NCBI GenBank assembly: GCA_022782405.1
Contig: JALFNK010000004.1
Location: forward strand, 62,001 to 126,000
DNA from: Alistipes sp.
Lineage (GTDB): Bacteria > Bacteroidota > Bacteroidia > Bacteroidales > Rikenellaceae
Reading direction: 5' to 3'
DNA length: 64,000 bases
Part shown: piece by piece, positions 1 to 8,410 of the stretch
Position numbering within the stretch: the first letter of the stretch is position 1
Layout: every line of letters starts with the position of its first letter
Program-made: the position numbers and the translations under genes
The notes under the pieces: generated by a model
Databases searched by the model: none
Told to the model about the DNA's origin: nothing
The model's input: only the letters and a program-made list of their open reading frames with translations

Positions 1-1319
1 TCAAGGCCCCGGCCTTCCTCTCGACCGAGGGTGAGGAGCTTGTGGCCGACGAGACGGCACCCGCCGTGGCCTTCGTCTTCAAGAGCCAGGTCGAGCAGCA
101 TATCGGCGAGATCACCTACTTCCGCGTCATCCGCGGCAAGATCACCGAGGGCACCGAGCTGGTGAACACCCGCACGGGCAACAAGGAGAAACTCTCGCAG
201 CTCTTCGCCGTGGCAGGCAAGAACCGCATCAAGGTTACGGAGCTCTCGGCCGGCGACATCGGCTGCACCGTCAAGCTCAAGGGCACGCGCACGAACGACA
301 CGCTCGCATCCGCCGCAGCGCCCGTTACGGTCGAACCGATCGTCTTCCCCGAGCCGCGCTACCGCGCCGCCATCAAGTGCAAGGAGCAGAGCGACGAGGA
401 GAAGCTGGGCAAGATCCTCAATGACGCGAAGTTCGAAGACCCCACGATTCTGGTCGAGTACTCCAAGGAGCTCAAGCAGACGATCATCCAGGGTCAGGGC
501 GAACACCACCTGAACATCCTCCGCTCGCGCATCGAGAAGGAGAACAAGCTCTCCTACGAATACATCGCCCCGAAGATCCCCTACCGCGAGACCATCACGA
601 AGGTCGCACAGGCCGACTACCGCCACAAGAAGCAGTCGGGCGGCGCCGGACAGTTCGGCGAGGTGCACCTGATCATCGAACCCTACTACGAGGGCATCGC
701 CGAGCCGAAGAACTACAAGGTTCCCGGCAAGGGCGACATGGTCGTGAACATCAAGTCGAAGGAGGAGTACGACCTGGCCTGGGGCGGCAAGCTGCAGTTC
801 TACTCGGCGATCGTCGGCGGCGCCATCGACGCACGCTTCATGCCGGCGATCCTGAAGGGTATCATGGAGAAGATGGACGAGGGCCCGCTGACGGGATCCT
901 ACGCCCGCGACATCCGCGTCGTGGTCTACGACGGCAAGATGCACCCGGTGGATTCGAACGAAATCTCGTTCAAGCTCGCCGCACGCAACGCCTTCAAGGA
1001 GGCATTCCGCAATGCCGGGCCCAAGATCATGGAGCCGATCTACAACGTCGAGGTCCTCGTACCCTCGGAGTACATGGGCGCCGTGATGAGCGACCTGCAG
1101 AACCGCCGCGCGATGATCGCCGGCATGGAGTCCGACAAGGGCTTCGACCGCCTGAACGCCCTCGTGCCGCTGGCCGAACTCTACCGCTATTCGACGACCC
1201 TTTCGTCGCTCACGTCGGGATCGGCCACCTACACGATGAAGTTCTCCTCCTACGAGCAGGTGCCTGCCGACGTACAGGAGAAGCTGCTCAAGGCCTATAC
1301 CGACACCGACGAGGAGTAA
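1..1319 (+). CDS. Elongation factor G-like translational GTPase, C-terminal part (5' end outside window)
   Basis: The frame is open from base 3 to the TAA at 1317-1319 and has no start of its own, so the gene begins left of the window; the GTG at 42 is internal. The visible ~438 residues cover what would be EF-G domains II to V. A domain III-like stretch carries QGQGEHHLN, and domain IV carries KKQSGGAGQFGEVH, the counterpart of the SGG-GQ-G motif of EF-G. EF-G drives ribosomal translocation with GTP. The SGGAGQFG form, and not SGGRGQYG, suggests the second EF-G paralog found in many Bacteroidetes, whose exact role (translocation, recycling or rescue) I cannot settle. The G domain is missing from the window. 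Confidence 0.9.
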   Translation, partial: KAPAFLSTEGEELVADETAPAVAFVFKSQVEQHIGEITYFRVIRGKITEGTELVNTRTGNKEKLSQLFAVAGKNRIKVTELSAGDIGCTVKLKGTRTNDTLASAAAPVTVEPIVFPEPRYRAAIKCKEQSDEEKLGKILNDAKFEDPTILVEYSKELKQTIIQGQGEHHLNILRSRIEKENKLSYEYIAPKIPYRETITKVAQADYRHKKQSGGAGQFGEVHLIIEPYYEGIAEPKNYKVPGKGDMVVNIKSKEEYDLAWGGKLQFYSAIVGGAIDARFMPAILKGIMEKMDEGPLTGSYARDIRVVVYDGKMHPVDSNEISFKLAARNAFKEAFRNAGPKIMEPIYNVEVLVPSEYMGAVMSDLQNRRAMIAGMESDKGFDRLNALVPLAELYRYSTTLSSLTSGSATYTMKFSSYEQVPADVQEKLLKAYTDTDEE

Positions 1320-1342
1320 TCCCCCGGAAAATACGCTGTACG

Positions 1343-1384
1343 GACGCCGCTGCGGGAAACACCCCGCGGCGGCGTCGTCTTTCA
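1343..1384 (+). terminator. Intrinsic terminator after the EF-G-like gene
   Basis: GACGCCGC-GCGGG pairs with CCCGCGGCGGCGTC around a short A-rich loop, and the stem is followed by GTCTTTC. It lies 24 bases after the stop codon. Confidence 0.7.
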
Positions 1385-1402
1385 GAGCCCCGGATGCGCG
1401 CG

Positions 1403-1421
1403 AACGTTAAATTAACGTTAA
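1403..1421. promoter_or_regulatory. Tandem AACGTT palindromes, putative operator of the phosphate transporter gene
   Basis: AACGTTAA occurs at 1403-1410 and again at 1414-1421, 11 bp apart, so both copies face the same side of the helix. Together they also make a 17-base inverted repeat (AACGTTAA-A-TTAACGTT). The site is just upstream of the predicted promoter of the PiT gene. The binding protein is unknown. Confidence 0.4.
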
Positions 1422-1459
1422 TATTGTACTACGGTTCCGTTTCATTGGCTTTTTCTCCG

Positions 1460-1467
1460 TAAATTTG
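1460..1467 (+). promoter_or_regulatory. Bacteroidetes-type -7 element (TAAATTTG) for the phosphate transporter gene
   Basis: TAAATTTG fits the TAnnTTTG -7 consensus of the Bacteroidetes housekeeping sigma factor. No good -33 TTTG lies 19-20 bp upstream. The element makes the TTG at 1465 an unlikely start and supports the ATG at 1492. Confidence 0.45.
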
Positions 1468-1491
1468 TTCAGAATTTGCACAGAATCAAGC

Positions 1492-3723
1492 ATGAGCGAA
1501 ATCTACACCGTCATCGTCGGCATCCTGGGCATCCTCGCCGTATCGGGACTCTTCGTCGGCGTTACGAACGACGCCGTAAACTTCCTCAATTCGGCCATCG
1601 GCTCCAAAGCCGCCTCGATGCGTGTCATCCTCACCGTGGCCTCCGTAGGCATTCTCATCGGCGTGGTAACCTCGAGCGGCATGATGGAGGTCGCACGCAG
1701 CGGCATGTTCGACCCCGGGCTCTTCACCTTCCACGAAGTGATGATGCTCTATCTCGGCGTCATGTTCGCCAACATCATCCTGCTGGACCTCTACAACTCC
1801 TGGGGACTCCCCACCTCGACCACCGTGTCGCTGATCTTCTGCCTGCTCGGCTCGGCCATCGCCGTGTCGATCTACAAGATCGCCGGGGACCCCGCGCAGA
1901 GTGTCTCCTCGCTCGGGCAGTACATCAACACCTCGCGGGCCATGGGTATCGTCTCGGCGATCCTCCTCTCGGTGGTCATCGCCTTCACCTGCGGCACGGT
2001 CGTCATGTATATCTCGCGCGTGATCTTCTCGTTCCGCTACACGGTGCCCTTCAACCGTTACGGAGCTCTCTGGTGCGGCGCCTCGCTCACGGCGATCATC
2101 TACTTTGCCGTCTTCAAGGGGCTCAAGTCGATCCTCGCGGGACACGCCTTCACGCGTTTTGTCGATGACAACCTGTTCGCTGCGCTGGCCGTCTGCTGGG
2201 CCGTCTGCTCCCTGCTGCTCTACATCATCCAGCGCTTCCGGATCAACATCCTGCGCATCACGATCCTCTCGGGCACCTTCGCCCTGGCCCTGGCCTTCGC
2301 CGGCAACGACCTGGTGAACTTCATCGGCGTGCCCGTCGCCGGCTTCGACGCCTTCTCGATCGCCCGCCACTCGGGCGACGCCTCGATGCTCATGGGCGCC
2401 CTGAACGAAAATGTCCCGGCAAACTTCCTCGTGCTGCTCGCCGCCGGCGCCATCATGATCCTCACATTGTGGACATCCAAGAAGTCGATGCACGTCTCGG
2501 CCACCGAGCTCTCGCTCTCGACGCAGAGCGACGAGGGCTCCGAACAGCAGTACGGTTCGTCGCTCTTCTCGCGCACGATCGTCCGCGCGGCCCTCAACAT
2601 CAACGCCGGTGTCGAACGCATGATCCCCGAACGGGTGCGCAAGGCCATTTCGCGCCGCTTCGAGGTCGAGGATATCGAGCACAGCGGCGCTCCTTACGAC
2701 ATGATCCGCGCCACGGTGAACCTCACCACCTCGGCACTGCTCATCGCCCTGGCCACATCGCTCAAACTCCCCCTCTCGACCACCTACGTCAGTTTCATGG
2801 TCGCCATGGGTTCGTCGCTCGCCGACCGCGCCTGGGGCCGCGAGAGCGCCGTATACCGCATCTCGGGTGTCATGACCGTCGTCGCCGGATGGTTCGTTAC
2901 GGCGCTCGGCGGATTCCTCATCGCCTTCGTCGTGGGCCTCGCGCTCATCTACGGCGGCATCCCGGCCTTCGTCATCGTTACGCTGCTCTGCGGGTACATG
3001 CTCATCCACAGCAACTTCTCCAAGAAGGGAAAGGCCCAGACCGAGTCGCGCCACCGCGCCGAAAGCAACGAGGACATCATCGCCGACCTGCGCGACGAGG
3101 TCTGCAGCACGATGGAGAGCGCCACACGCATCTACGACCGCACGCTCATCGCCGTCTTCAAGGAGAACCGCAAGGTGCTGCGCGACATGGTCAAGGAGTC
3201 GAACGACCTCTTCTACCAGTCGCGCGAGCGCAAATACTCCCTCATGCCGACACTCCGCAAGCTGCAGGGCAGCGACGTCAATACGGCCCACTACTATGTG
3301 CAGGTCGTGGACTACCTCAACGAGATGACCAAGGCGCTGATGCACATCACCCGCCCGGCCTTCGAGCATATCGACAACAACCACGAGGGTCTCTCGATGG
3401 AGCAGACACGCGACCTGATGTCGATCAACGACGATGTGGAGACGATCTACCGGCGCATCAATCAGATGCTCCGCGAGGGCGATTTCTCGGAGATCGAGGA
3501 GGTGCTCACGCTCCGCGACCAGCTCTTCGAGTCGATCGCCGAGGCGATCAAGTCGGAGCTCACGCGCATCAACGAGGCCCGCTCGAACACCAAGGCCTCG
3601 ATGCTCTACCTGACGATCCTCACCGAGACGAAGAACATGGTGCTCCAGTCGCGCAACCTGCTCAAGTCGCAGCAGTACTTTCTCAAGCACCGCAACGAGC
3701 CGCGCGTGTGGATCAAGCAGTAG
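1492..3723 (+). CDS. PiT-family inorganic phosphate transporter with C-terminal PhoU-like domain
   Basis: A 743-residue protein, read from the ATG at 1492; the frame is open from a TTG at 1465, but that codon overlaps the -7 element. The first ~520 residues hold about a dozen hydrophobic segments and the duplicated PiT signature: GVTNDAVNF near the N-terminus and GNDLVNFIG in the middle. The last ~200 residues are charged and helical (EDIIADLRDEV onward) and look like a PhoU/DUF47-type domain fused to the channel. PiT proteins carry out H+- or Na+-coupled phosphate uptake at the inner membrane; the tail probably gates the transporter, which is an inference. The downstream DUF4924 gene starts 31 bases later and is probably co-transcribed. 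Confidence 0.9.
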   Translation: MSEIYTVIVGILGILAVSGLFVGVTNDAVNFLNSAIGSKAASMRVILTVASVGILIGVVTSSGMMEVARSGMFDPGLFTFHEVMMLYLGVMFANIILLDLYNSWGLPTSTTVSLIFCLLGSAIAVSIYKIAGDPAQSVSSLGQYINTSRAMGIVSAILLSVVIAFTCGTVVMYISRVIFSFRYTVPFNRYGALWCGASLTAIIYFAVFKGLKSILAGHAFTRFVDDNLFAALAVCWAVCSLLLYIIQRFRINILRITILSGTFALALAFAGNDLVNFIGVPVAGFDAFSIARHSGDASMLMGALNENVPANFLVLLAAGAIMILTLWTSKKSMHVSATELSLSTQSDEGSEQQYGSSLFSRTIVRAALNINAGVERMIPERVRKAISRRFEVEDIEHSGAPYDMIRATVNLTTSALLIALATSLKLPLSTTYVSFMVAMGSSLADRAWGRESAVYRISGVMTVVAGWFVTALGGFLIAFVVGLALIYGGIPAFVIVTLLCGYMLIHSNFSKKGKAQTESRHRAESNEDIIADLRDEVCSTMESATRIYDRTLIAVFKENRKVLRDMVKESNDLFYQSRERKYSLMPTLRKLQGSDVNTAHYYVQVVDYLNEMTKALMHITRPAFEHIDNNHEGLSMEQTRDLMSINDDVETIYRRINQMLREGDFSEIEEVLTLRDQLFESIAEAIKSELTRINEARSNTKASMLYLTILTETKNMVLQSRNLLKSQQYFLKHRNEPRVWIKQ

Positions 3724-3754
3724 CACGCGGACAAATACGGAAAATCACGGTTCC

Positions 3755-4318
3755 ATGGACATAGCCAAAGCCAAACGCAAGGAGAACATCGCCGAGTACA
3801 TCCTCTATCTGTGGCAGTTGGAGGATCTGCTGCGCGCGCTGCAGTTCAGCCCCGAGGCGATCTACTCGACACTCATCGCCCCGCGCAAGGACATCGCCGA
3901 GGAGCAGAAGTCCGTTTTCCTGCTCTGGTACATGGACCTGGCCAACCTGCTGCGGCAGGAGGGCAAGGAGAAGAAGGGGCATCTGGAACATACGCTCCAT
4001 CTGATCCGCGACCTGCACGACCTGCACCTGCAGCTCATGAAGCTGCCCGTGGGCGAGCACTACCGCGCAACCTACGCCCGTCTGGAGCCCGAGCTGCCGC
4101 GCCTGCGCGCCGTGCTGGGCAACCCCGGAATCAACGACACGGAGCTCTGCTTCCGCGCCCTCTACGCCGCGATGCTCTACCGCATCAAGGGCGAAGGCGG
4201 CAAGTCGGCCGTCAGCGACACGCTCGAGTTCATCTCGCCGGTCATCGCCGAGCTGGCCGATCTCTACCGCAAGGTCGAGAACGGAGAGATCGACCTCTTC
4301 CGGCACGAAACGGAGTAG
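3755..4318 (+). CDS. DUF4924 family protein
   Basis: A 187-residue soluble, mostly helical protein starting IAKAKRKENIAEYILYLWQLE, a typical beginning of the Bacteroidetes DUF4924 family, which I recognise by sequence; its function is not known. It has no signal peptide and no membrane segment. It follows the PiT transporter by 31 bases on the same strand, so co-transcription is likely, but this does not by itself show a role in phosphate metabolism. Confidence 0.8.
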   Translation: MDIAKAKRKENIAEYILYLWQLEDLLRALQFSPEAIYSTLIAPRKDIAEEQKSVFLLWYMDLANLLRQEGKEKKGHLEHTLHLIRDLHDLHLQLMKLPVGEHYRATYARLEPELPRLRAVLGNPGINDTELCFRALYAAMLYRIKGEGGKSAVSDTLEFISPVIAELADLYRKVENGEIDLFRHETE

Positions 4319-4357
4319 CCAGGGGTATCGGACCGGGAGGCTAAAGGCGGAAGAGAC

Positions 4358-4390
4358 GCCGGAAAGAGCAAGAGGGAGCCGGAAAGAGCA
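4358..4390. repeat. Two direct copies of a 13-bp sequence
   Basis: GCCGGAAAGAGCA occurs at 4358-4370 and 4378-4390, a 20-bp period, in the intergenic space between two convergent genes. No function is evident. Confidence 0.5.
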
Positions 4391-4408
4391 GCCGTCGCAA
4401 AAAAGAAA

Positions 4409-4437
4409 GGGCGGAATCCGACAATCGGATTCCGCCC
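4409..4437. terminator. Terminator hairpin between convergent genes
   Basis: GGGCGGAATCCGA pairs perfectly with TCGGATTCCGCCC around a CAA loop. The A-rich run just before it (about 4399-4407) becomes a U-tract on the minus strand, so it best serves the acetyltransferase gene read leftward. Confidence 0.7.
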
Positions 4438-4540
4438 CTGTCATATCCGGCCGACCATACTCCGGCCGGCCGCTTTCCGAAGGCTGCACCGGCCGGCCAC
4501 ACGCCGGACAGCCACAGGCTGTGCCCGCCGGCTGCCGACA

Positions 4541-5068
4541 CTATTCGATCTCCAGCCCCATGATGTAGTCGTTCATGTAGAACCCCCCGCCGATCGGGAA
4601 GTCCCCCTCACGCAGGCGGCGCATGCCCATCCGCTCGTAGAAGTGCAGCGCCGGATTGCGGCGGTTCACGTTGAGCTCCATCAGGCTGTGTCCCGGATGT
4701 TCGGCGCGGACATGCGCGACCGCCTGCCGGAAGAGGCGGGCGCCGATGCCGAGTCCCTGAAAGCGGGGAAGGACGTAGATCTTCTGCAGGTGGAAGAGCG
4801 CCTCGCCCTGCCGCTCGACCGAGACATAGCCGCACGGCTCGCCGCAGGCGAAGGCCATGAACCAGACATGTCCCGCACGGAACTGTGCGCGGAGGCTCTC
4901 CACGGAGTACATCCACTCCATCATGTAGTCGAGCTGCGCGGAGGTGAGCAGCTCGCGGTAGGTTGCCGGGAAGGCCACGGCGGCCACGGCACGGATCTGC
5001 CCGATAGCCTCCTCCGAAACGCGGCGCACCTCTACGTCCTGCGCCGCATGCAATGTTTCCTGCTGCAT
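4541..5068 (-). CDS. GNAT family N-acetyltransferase
   Basis: A GNAT-fold acyl-CoA transferase of 175 residues when read from the ATG at 5068; the frame runs upstream to 5116 but that extension (GRPGAGLFSFSP) looks untranslated. The acetyl-CoA binding loop is seen as LPRFQGLGIGARLF (the Q/R-x-x-G-x-G/A signature), preceded by LQKIYV, and the C-terminal NPALHFYERMGMRR is the usual GNAT ending. The family moves acetyl groups to amines of small molecules or proteins; the substrate here cannot be read from sequence. It is convergent with the DUF4924 gene and shares a terminator region with it. Confidence 0.85.
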   Translation of the reverse strand: MQQETLHAAQDVEVRRVSEEAIGQIRAVAAVAFPATYRELLTSAQLDYMMEWMYSVESLRAQFRAGHVWFMAFACGEPCGYVSVERQGEALFHLQKIYVLPRFQGLGIGARLFRQAVAHVRAEHPGHSLMELNVNRRNPALHFYERMGMRRLREGDFPIGGGFYMNDYIMGLEIE

Positions 5069-5137
5069 AGGCCGAAAAGGGGAAAAAGAAAAAAGGCCGG
5101 CACCCGGCCGACCCAATCTCTTCTCCGCAAAAAAGAA

Positions 5138-5299
5138 TTAAGCGTATTTGAACGTGGACTCGTCCGATACGGTCAGCTTCTTGCGGCCCTTCGCACGACG
5201 GGCGGCCAGCACCTTGCGACCGTTTGCCGTAGCCATACGAGCGCGGAAACCGTGCTTGTTGATACGCCTGCGACGCGAAGGCTGGTAAGTTCTCTTCAT
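5138..5299 (-). CDS. rpmH: 50S ribosomal protein L34
   Basis: A 53-residue, very basic protein: [18 protein letters not shown], then [20 protein letters not shown], ending in TFKYA. This is the standard L34 sequence. A second in-frame ATG at 5305 would add Met-Ala; the 5299 start matches the family. L34 is a structural protein of the large ribosomal subunit. It is monocistronic here, with its own promoter and divergent from murA, and not in the classical dnaA-rpmH-rnpA setting. Confidence 0.95.
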   Translation of the reverse strand: MKRTYQPSRRRRINKHGFRARMATANGRKVLAARRAKGRKKLTVSDESTFKYA

Positions 5300-5346
5300 T
5301 GCCATAGCTGTATAATTTATGTTGTTTCAGACTTTTTTACGGATTG

Positions 5347-5376
5347 CAAAAGTACAACAAAAAAGTGATCCGCAAA
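5347..5376 (-). promoter_or_regulatory. Promoter of rpmH (TTTG-N18... TACTTTTG)
   Basis: On the minus strand TTTG (5373-5376) is followed after 18 bases by TACTTTTG (5347-5354), a near-ideal Bacteroidetes -33/-7 pair, about 48 bases before the L34 start. Confidence 0.7.
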
Positions 5377-5427
5377 AATTTTTCGCGAAAATATTTCAAA
5401 TTCCCCGCGAAAAGGGGGAAATCTTTT

Positions 5428-5435
5428 TAACTTTG
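5428..5435 (+). promoter_or_regulatory. -7 element (TAACTTTG) for murA
   Basis: TAACTTTG matches TAnnTTTG and lies 46 bases before the murA ATG. No clear -33 element is seen at the usual spacing. Confidence 0.5.
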
Positions 5436-5481
5436 TAGAGCATGCGACCCCCTCGGACGGGGTCCGAAAACAGACCGCACC

Positions 5482-6798
5482 ATGGCAGTATTCAAAGTCG
5501 AAGGAGGTTACCGCCTCCACGGATCCATCACCCCGCAGGGTGCCAAGAACGAAGCGTTGCAGATTCTCTGCGCCACGCTGCTCACCCCCGAGCGGATCAC
5601 CATCCGCAACATTCCCCAGATTCTCGACGTCATGCAGCTCATCGAGCTGCTCGGCGCCATGGGCGTGGAGGTCGAGCGCCTGGCGGAGGACACCTACTCG
5701 TTCCGCGCCCGCGAGATCGACTTCGACTACCTGCGCACGGACGACTACCGCCGCCGCTGCGCACGCCTGCGCGGCTCGGTAATGCTCATCGGCCCGATGC
5801 TCGCCCGCTTCGGCGTGGGCTACATCCCCAAGCCGGGCGGCGACAAGATCGGACGCCGGCGCCTGGACACCCACTTCCTCGGCTTCCAGAAGCTCGGTGC
5901 GAAGTTCAACTTCGACGTCGCCGACGAGTTCTTCATGGTCGAGGGGCGCGAGCTGCGCGGCACCTACATGCTCCTCGACGAGGCCTCCGTAACGGGTACG
6001 GCCAACATCATCATGGCCGCGGTGCTCGCCAAGGGCACGACGACGATCTACAACGCCGCCTGCGAACCCTACGTCCAGCAGCTCTGCCGCATGCTCAACC
6101 GCATGGGCGCCCGCATCTCGGGCATCGCCTCGAACCTGCTCACCATCGAGGGCGTCGAGTCGCTCGGCGGCACCGAGCACACGCTGCTTCCGGACATGAT
6201 CGAGGTGGGCAGCTTCATCGGCATGGCCGCCATGACCCGCTCGGAGCTGACGATCCGCAACGTCTCGTACGAGAACCTCGGCATCATCCCCGCGCAGTTC
6301 GCCCGCATGGGCATCCGCTTCGAGCAGCAGGGCGACGACATCCACATCCCCTGCCAGGAGCACTACAGCATCGAGACCTTCCTCGACGGGTCGATCATGA
6401 CCATCGCCGACGCCCCCTGGCCGGGCCTCACGCCTGACCTGCTGTCGATCTTCCTCGTCGTGGCCACGCAGGCCAAGGGCGCCGTGCTGATCCACCAGAA
6501 GATGTTCGAAAGCCGCCTCTTCTTCGTAGACAAGCTCATCGACATGGGCGCACAGATCATCCTCTGCGACCCCCACCGCGCCACGGTCATCGGACACGAC
6601 CACCGGCTGCAGCTGCGCGCCACGCGCATGACCTCGCCCGACATCCGCGCGGGCGTGGCGCTGCTCATCGCCGCCATGTCGGCCGAAGGGGTCTCGACGA
6701 TCCAGAACATCGACCAGATCGACCGCGGATACAAGAACATCGACGGCCGTCTGAATGCCCTCGGCGCCCATATCGAGCGTCTCGACGAGTGCCTCTGA
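5482..6798 (+). CDS. murA: UDP-N-acetylglucosamine 1-carboxyvinyltransferase (MurA) with Asp in place of the catalytic Cys
   Basis: MurA transfers enolpyruvate from PEP to UDP-GlcNAc, the first committed step of peptidoglycan synthesis in the cytoplasm. The 438 residues fit the family length. The N-terminal GSITPQGAKNEAL (residues 14-26) contains the conserved K-N pair of EPSP-synthase-type enzymes. The catalytic loop reads PKPGGDKIGRRRLDTHF, so Asp121 occupies the position that is Cys115 in E. coli. A Cys-to-Asp change at this position is known in Mycobacterium and Chlamydia, where the enzyme stays active but is not alkylated by fosfomycin; intrinsic fosfomycin resistance is therefore predicted. 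The gene is divergent from rpmH. Confidence 0.95.
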   Translation: MAVFKVEGGYRLHGSITPQGAKNEALQILCATLLTPERITIRNIPQILDVMQLIELLGAMGVEVERLAEDTYSFRAREIDFDYLRTDDYRRRCARLRGSVMLIGPMLARFGVGYIPKPGGDKIGRRRLDTHFLGFQKLGAKFNFDVADEFFMVEGRELRGTYMLLDEASVTGTANIIMAAVLAKGTTTIYNAACEPYVQQLCRMLNRMGARISGIASNLLTIEGVESLGGTEHTLLPDMIEVGSFIGMAAMTRSELTIRNVSYENLGIIPAQFARMGIRFEQQGDDIHIPCQEHYSIETFLDGSIMTIADAPWPGLTPDLLSIFLVVATQAKGAVLIHQKMFESRLFFVDKLIDMGAQIILCDPHRATVIGHDHRLQLRATRMTSPDIRAGVALLIAAMSAEGVSTIQNIDQIDRGYKNIDGRLNALGAHIERLDECL

Positions 6799-6845
6799 CA
6801 CCGCCCGGAAAAAGTGGGTTATGACGGGCCGACAAAGCCGCCTTT

Positions 6846-6869
6846 GGCGGTTCTGACAACAGAACCGCC
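6846..6869. other. Perfect hairpin without T-tract, murA-tdk interval
   Basis: GGCGGTTCTG and CAGAACCGCC form a perfect 10-bp stem with an ACAA loop, 47 bases after the murA stop. There is no following T-run, so it may be a weak terminator or an mRNA-stability element. The remaining ~140 bases up to tdk show nothing else. Confidence 0.5.
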
Positions 6870-7007
6870 GCCGCATTGGCCCCCTGGCCCCGCGGAACCG
6901 CGGAACCGAGCCGCCGAGCAACCACATCGCAGACCGGTCCGGTCCGCAACAACGCCCTGCCGGAGCGCATCCGGCCCAGTGAACCGATTTTTTTGACAAC
7001 GTAACCT

Positions 7008-7595
7008 ATGTTTTTGGAAAATGCCAGCCGCAAGGGCTGGATCGAAGTGGTCTGCGGCTCGATGTTCTCGGGCAAGACCGAGGAGCTCATCCGCCGCCTC
7101 AAACGGGCGCAGTTCGCCCACCAGAAGGTCGAAATCTTCAAACCCCGCATCGACGTGCGCTACTCCGAGGAGGAGGTCGTCTCGCACGACGCCAACTCCA
7201 TACGTTCCACGCCGGTCGAGTCGCCGCAGAACATCCTGCTGATGACCGCCGACGTCGATGTCGTCGGCATCGACGAGGCACAGTTCTTCGACGAGAGCAT
7301 CGTGGACGTCTGCCGGCAGCTGGCCGACAACGGCGTGCGCGTGATCGTTGCGGGCCTCGACATGGACTATACCGGCAAGCCCTTCGGACCGATGCCGGCA
7401 CTCATGGCCACGGCCGAGTACGTTACGAAGGTCCACGCCATCTGCGTGCGTTGCGGCAACCTCGCCCACCACTCCCACCGCTTGACCAGCGACGAGAAGC
7501 AGGTGATGCTCGGCGCCCAGGACAGCTACGAGCCGATCTGCCGCCACTGCTTCCGCGAACTCGTGCGCAACCGCAAACCGCTACCGGAGCAATAG
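7008..7595 (+). CDS. tdk: Thymidine kinase (type II)
   Basis: A 195-residue cytoplasmic enzyme that phosphorylates thymidine with ATP in the pyrimidine salvage pathway. The P-loop GSMFSGKT is at residues 17-24, the DEAQFF motif gives the catalytic Glu90, and a zinc-binding pair of CxxC-like motifs is seen at Cys146/Cys149 and Cys178/Cys181. The lasso-type end and length fit bacterial TK1-like kinases. It follows murA by 209 bases on the same strand and ends 16 bases before a strong bidirectional terminator. Confidence 0.95.
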   Translation: MFLENASRKGWIEVVCGSMFSGKTEELIRRLKRAQFAHQKVEIFKPRIDVRYSEEEVVSHDANSIRSTPVESPQNILLMTADVDVVGIDEAQFFDESIVDVCRQLADNGVRVIVAGLDMDYTGKPFGPMPALMATAEYVTKVHAICVRCGNLAHHSHRLTSDEKQVMLGAQDSYEPICRHCFRELVRNRKPLPEQ

Positions 7596-7611
7596 CCGCA
7601 GCAGCAGAGAC

Positions 7612-7646
7612 AAAAATCCCGGGGTCTGAAACAGACCCCGGGATTT
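7612..7646. terminator. Strong bidirectional terminator between tdk and the convergent gene
   Basis: AAAATCCCGGGGTCTG pairs perfectly with CAGACCCCGGGATTTT around an AAA loop, giving a GC-rich stem flanked by A- and T-runs on the two sides. Confidence 0.85.
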
Positions 7647-7705
7647 TCATGCCGCAATGCAGGGACGGATACCCCGGACGGATGCCGACACACCTGCAAA
7701 AGACG

Positions 7706-8410
7706 CTACGCCTCCGTGCGGCGGGCCTTCAGCGCCTCGATGAAACCCGGCCAGAGCACCCAGAGATTCTCGGTCTGCAGCCACAGCTCGCGGGCCTGGG
7801 CCGCAGGCGTGGGGTGTTCGCTCTCGATATCGCGCAGGTAGGCCTCGTCGGCCGGATGCTCCGCTGCGGTAAACTCCGCGAAATAGGGGGCGAAGTGGCT
7901 CCGGAAACGCTTGAGTTCCCCTTCGGGGAGTTTCCCGTCGCGCCGGTAGGCCGACCAGAGCAGCAGCACCTCGCGGCTGGCGTATTTGTCCGAGACGTCG
8001 TTGATCACCTCGTCGAAGAGCTCCTGCTCGTCCATGGCCAGGTAGTCGAAAGCCAGCAGCTCGCTCCCTTCGAGATGGTCCTCGGGGTCGAGCTCGAGCA
8101 GCATTTCGAGCAGCGCCGCCGACATCTCGAAGTCGTTGATCAGGAAGTGGTCGATGGCCGAGGCGCGGATCAGCTCCAGTGCCGCCCGCGAATTGCGGTG
8201 CGTCCACTCGAGGTTGATCTCCTCATCCTCGGGAATGAGTTCGGCAAGGCGCTGGAAGGCCCGGAAACGTTCGTTGCAGGCCCCTTCGACATCCCCTGCC
8301 TCCTGCATCTTCCGCGCACGCCGCAGTACATCGGCGAAATCATAGGGGCCCTCGCCGATGACCTCGAAGGTCTGGTCGGGCGTAGGGTTAAGCGTGGCTT
8401 TGCGCATCAT
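7706..8410 (-). CDS. Unknown TPR-like helical protein downstream of the CstA-type gene
   Basis: I do not recognise a named family. The 234 residues are acidic and almost entirely helical, with repeated paired-helix segments such as FADVLRRARKMQEAGDVEGA and the following HFLINDFEMSAALLEMLLELDP. These resemble divergent tetratricopeptide repeats, a protein-protein interaction fold. It has no signal peptide or membrane segment, so it is likely cytoplasmic. Its start (ATG at 8410, or the next ATG at 8407) lies inside the end of the CstA-type transporter gene, a 20-23 base overlap that suggests translational coupling and a linked role. Confidence 0.65.
   Translation of the reverse strand: MMRKATLNPTPDQTFEVIGEGPYDFADVLRRARKMQEAGDVEGACNERFRAFQRLAELIPEDEEINLEWTHRNSRAALELIRASAIDHFLINDFEMSAALLEMLLELDPEDHLEGSELLAFDYLAMDEQELFDEVINDVSDKYASREVLLLWSAYRRDGKLPEGELKRFRSHFAPYFAEFTAAEHPADEAYLRDIESEHPTPAAQARELWLQTENLWVLWPGFIEALKARRTEA

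Noticed and set aside
1486..3726. A 746-codon minus-strand open frame opposite the phosphate transporter
   Set aside because: The product is a charged, low-complexity sequence; the plus strand encodes a clear PiT protein.
4319..4540. A possible small gene between the DUF4924 and acetyltransferase genes
   Set aside because: The 222 bases hold repeats and a terminator hairpin, without a plausible coding frame.
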